Positions 31,671-33,572 of a DNA stretch of 33,572 nucleotides are shown in pieces (position 1 is the stretch's first letter; each line of letters begins with the position of its first letter). The stretch lies in assembly GCA_021798575.1 (NCBI GenBank), contig JAJZGI010000026.1, forward strand, positions 1-33,572, given 5' to 3'. The stretch comes from Pseudomonadota bacterium (GTDB taxonomy: Bacteria > Pseudomonadota > Alphaproteobacteria > Acetobacterales > Acetobacteraceae). The notes beneath the pieces were generated by a model, which ran no database searches, had not been told where the DNA came from, and saw only the letters and a program-made list of their open reading frames with translations. The translations under genes were made by a program, and so were the position numbers.

Positions 31671-32909
31671 ATGGGCAACTACCATTCCAGCCTGGAACGG
31701 CTGCACCAATTATATCCCAAGCTGATCGACCTAAAGCTGGACCGGCTGGTGCGGCTGCTGGATGCGCTGGGCAATCCGCAATGGCGCCTGCCGCCCGTGC
31801 TCCATGTGGCCGGAACCAACGGCAAGGGCAGCGTGTGCGCCTTTGCCAGCACGATGGCGCAGGCGGCGGGGCTGCGCGCGCATGTCTACACATCGCCGCA
31901 TCTGGTGCGCTTTAATGAGCGCATCCGGCTGGCGGGCGCGCTGGTAGACGACGACGCGCTGTCCGACGCGCTGGACGAGATCGAGCGCGTGAACCAGGCC
32001 AACCAGATCACCGTGTTCGAGGCGATCACCGCCGCGGCCTTTCTGTTGTTCGCGGCCACGCCCGCCGATATCTGCATCGTGGAGGTCGGGCTCGGCGGGC
32101 GGTTCGATGCCACCAGCGTGGTCCGCCCGGCGGCCTGCGCCATCACCGCCATCTCCATGGATCATCAGGAATTTCTGGGCGATACGCTGGGAGCGATCGC
32201 GGCGGAAAAAGCTGGCATTCTGCGCGCCGGCGTGCCCGCCGTGGTGGGTTGGCAGGCACCCGAGGCCATGGCGGCGATCACCCATGAGGCGCATGGGCTG
32301 GATGCACCCCTGCTGCGGCGCGGGCACGAATGGCAGGTTACCGAAACAGCCGAGGGTATGGATTTCAACGGTATCGCCCTGCCCCGCCCGGCGCTGGCGG
32401 GAGCGCACCAGTTGGAGAATGCCGGCATCGCGATGACGGCACTGGCCGCCGCCGGGTTCAGCCTGCCCGCCAGCGCGCAGGCGCAGGGTTTGCAGTCGGT
32501 ACACTGGCCCGCCCGGCTGCAACGCCTCACCGGGCGTCTGGTGGCATTGCTGCCCGCTGGCTCCGAGCTATGGCTCGACGGCGCGCACAACCCCGGAGGT
32601 GCGAGCGCGCTGGCGGCGCAGTTGCAGGCCTGGAGCGGGCCGACGACTTTGCTTCTGGGCATGAAGCAATCCAAGGATGTGGCCGAATTCATCCGGATTA
32701 TCCAACCCCATGCAGCGGAGATTTTCGCCGTGGCGGAGCCTGGCCAGCATCTGGCCCTGCCCGTGGCACAGATTATTCAGGCGGCAGATGATGCCGCGCG
32801 GCCCGGGCCGGATGTGCGCGGCGCACTGGCGCAGGTCATGGCACCCGGCCGCGTGCTGATCTGCGGCAGCCTGTACCTGGCCGGGGAAGTGCTGAAACTG
32901 GACGAGTAG
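31671..32909 (+). CDS. folC: Bifunctional folylpolyglutamate/dihydrofolate synthase
   Basis: 412 aa. It adds L-glutamate to dihydropteroate and to reduced folates using ATP. Mur-ligase-like motifs are clear: VLHVAGTNGKGSVCAFAST (P-loop near residue 45-55), YTSPHLVRFNERIRLAG, FEAITAAAFLLFA, EVGLGGRFDATSVV, ISMDHQEFLGDTLGAIAAEKAGI (Mg/ATP), and WLDGAHNPGGASALAAQL in the C-terminal domain. Cytosolic. Length is normal. Likely co-transcribed with accD. Confidence 0.96.
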   Translation: MGNYHSSLERLHQLYPKLIDLKLDRLVRLLDALGNPQWRLPPVLHVAGTNGKGSVCAFASTMAQAAGLRAHVYTSPHLVRFNERIRLAGALVDDDALSDALDEIERVNQANQITVFEAITAAAFLLFAATPADICIVEVGLGGRFDATSVVRPAACAITAISMDHQEFLGDTLGAIAAEKAGILRAGVPAVVGWQAPEAMAAITHEAHGLDAPLLRRGHEWQVTETAEGMDFNGIALPRPALAGAHQLENAGIAMTALAAAGFSLPASAQAQGLQSVHWPARLQRLTGRLVALLPAGSELWLDGAHNPGGASALAAQLQAWSGPTTLLLGMKQSKDVAEFIRIIQPHAAEIFAVAEPGQHLALPVAQIIQAADDAARPGPDVRGALAQVMAPGRVLICGSLYLAGEVLKLDE

Positions 32910-32973
32910 ACCGTTATTTTGGTCATGATACGGAAATTGACGAAACAAAACGCTCAGGTCTAGTTCTGTCATT

Positions 32974-33489
32974 ATGTGGTCCGCACAACGACGCCTTCAA
33001 TACATTAAAAATCTCTGGAAAGAGGGATTGTGGGGCGTATGGTTGGGTGCGGTTTACTTCGTTCTCAATTTTTTCGTTTTTATTAGAGACGACTTTTGGC
33101 GACCTGCTGATACTGGGCGCTGGTCACTCATTAATATGATCCCGCACCTATCTCTTGCTTCGTGGCTATTCGGCTGGACGCTAATTTTCTTTGTATGGGT
33201 GTTTGAATCATCTTATCGAACCTACAAGAGGCAAATAGATCAAAACGATGTCGTAGAAAGAGAAAAAGATGACCTACTTAATAAAATGACTCCAAAACTA
33301 AGAATCATTTTTGATGAGGATGAACCATATATAGTGTCGACCGAACCAGATGAGGGACAAGCAGAGCAGCTTATTTCGGTTGGCGTTGAAAATGTTGGCG
33401 GAATTTTCTTGGAGCACTGCCAGGTACGTTTGCAATATGGGCCGATTAGGGAACCTCTGCGTAGTCTGATTGGATCAGGCCTATTTTGA
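32974..33489 (+). CDS. AT-rich membrane protein of unknown function, possibly truncated
   Basis: 171 aa. Two hydrophobic segments (GVWLGAVYFVLNFFVFI, about 20-37; LASWLFGWTLIFFVWVFES, about 60-78) are followed by a charged coiled-coil-like stretch (YRTYKRQIDQNDVVEREKDDLLNK) and a beta-rich soluble region (KLRIIFDEDEPYIVSTEPDEGQAEQLISVGVENVGGIFLEHCQVRLQYG). This last part resembles the start of an Ig-like domain and ends abruptly, so the protein may be shortened. Codon use and AT content differ from accD-folC, suggesting acquired DNA. A TTGACG hexamer lies about 35 bp upstream. Function not recognised. Confidence 0.6.
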   Translation: MWSAQRRLQYIKNLWKEGLWGVWLGAVYFVLNFFVFIRDDFWRPADTGRWSLINMIPHLSLASWLFGWTLIFFVWVFESSYRTYKRQIDQNDVVEREKDDLLNKMTPKLRIIFDEDEPYIVSTEPDEGQAEQLISVGVENVGGIFLEHCQVRLQYGPIREPLRSLIGSGLF

Positions 33490-33572
33490 GATACATCGGC
33501 TTTTCTTCATGTTTTTACTTAGTTTTTTGGCAAAGTTTTCTATTTTTCCATGCTTGGACGCAATTATCCTAC

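Overview
The window looks like chromosome from an alphaproteobacterium, most likely an acidophilic Acetobacteraceae (Acidocella/Acidiphilium-like). This is an inference from the high GC, the dusB-ntrB-ntrC-ntrY-ntrX order, the class 2 pyrD, the alphaproteobacterial Cpa/Tad gene set and the absence of hfq after ntrX. No rRNA, tRNA or CRISPR was seen.

Region 1 (1-6788) is accessory. It opens with the tail of an IS4-like transposase and a truncated IS3-family orfA whose homology stops exactly where a divergent SDR/TetR cassette begins. That cassette has two tandem operator-like sites between its genes. A complete 2,568-bp IS1-like element (2016-4583) follows, with 19-bp terminal inverted repeats and an 8-bp target duplication. 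It carries a frame-disrupted transposase and two passenger genes: an Orc1/Cdc6-like AAA+ ATPase and a small basic protein. Next come a secreted cysteine-containing orphan, a LysM protein with a lytic-transglycosylase-like segment, and a Pro/Arg-rich protein with an apparently leaderless promoter. A perfect 20-bp palindrome closes the region.

Region 2 (6789-12456) is housekeeping. A minus-strand operon encodes a lipoprotein, PyrD and a HAD-IIA hydrolase. The plus strand encodes a SAM methyltransferase, a YdfG-type SDR and a ComM/YifB ATPase. Convergent with comM is a candidate trans-acting sRNA (about 12455-12530, minus), with its own promoter, a 5' hairpin, a single-stranded CCUCCC anti-Shine-Dalgarno stretch and a Rho-independent terminator.

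Region 3 (12623-20563) carries a stand-alone ispF divergent from a tightly packed dusB-ntrB-ntrC-ntrY-ntrX operon, whose last four genes are nitrogen-responsive two-component regulators. The NtrX AAA+ domain lacks the GAFTGA loop.

Region 4 (20564-30727) is a Tad/Flp pilus locus. A very AT-rich leader precedes flp, which ends at a strong terminator. Then follow the prepilin peptidase, CpaB, CpaC secretin, a short CpaD-like lipoprotein, CpaE/TadZ, CpaF ATPase, TadB, TadC and a TadD-like TPR lipoprotein with a C-terminal SPOR domain. No TadE/TadF/TadG minor pilins are present here.

Region 5 (30789-33572) has accD and folC, then an AT-rich gene for a two-helix membrane protein at the window edge.
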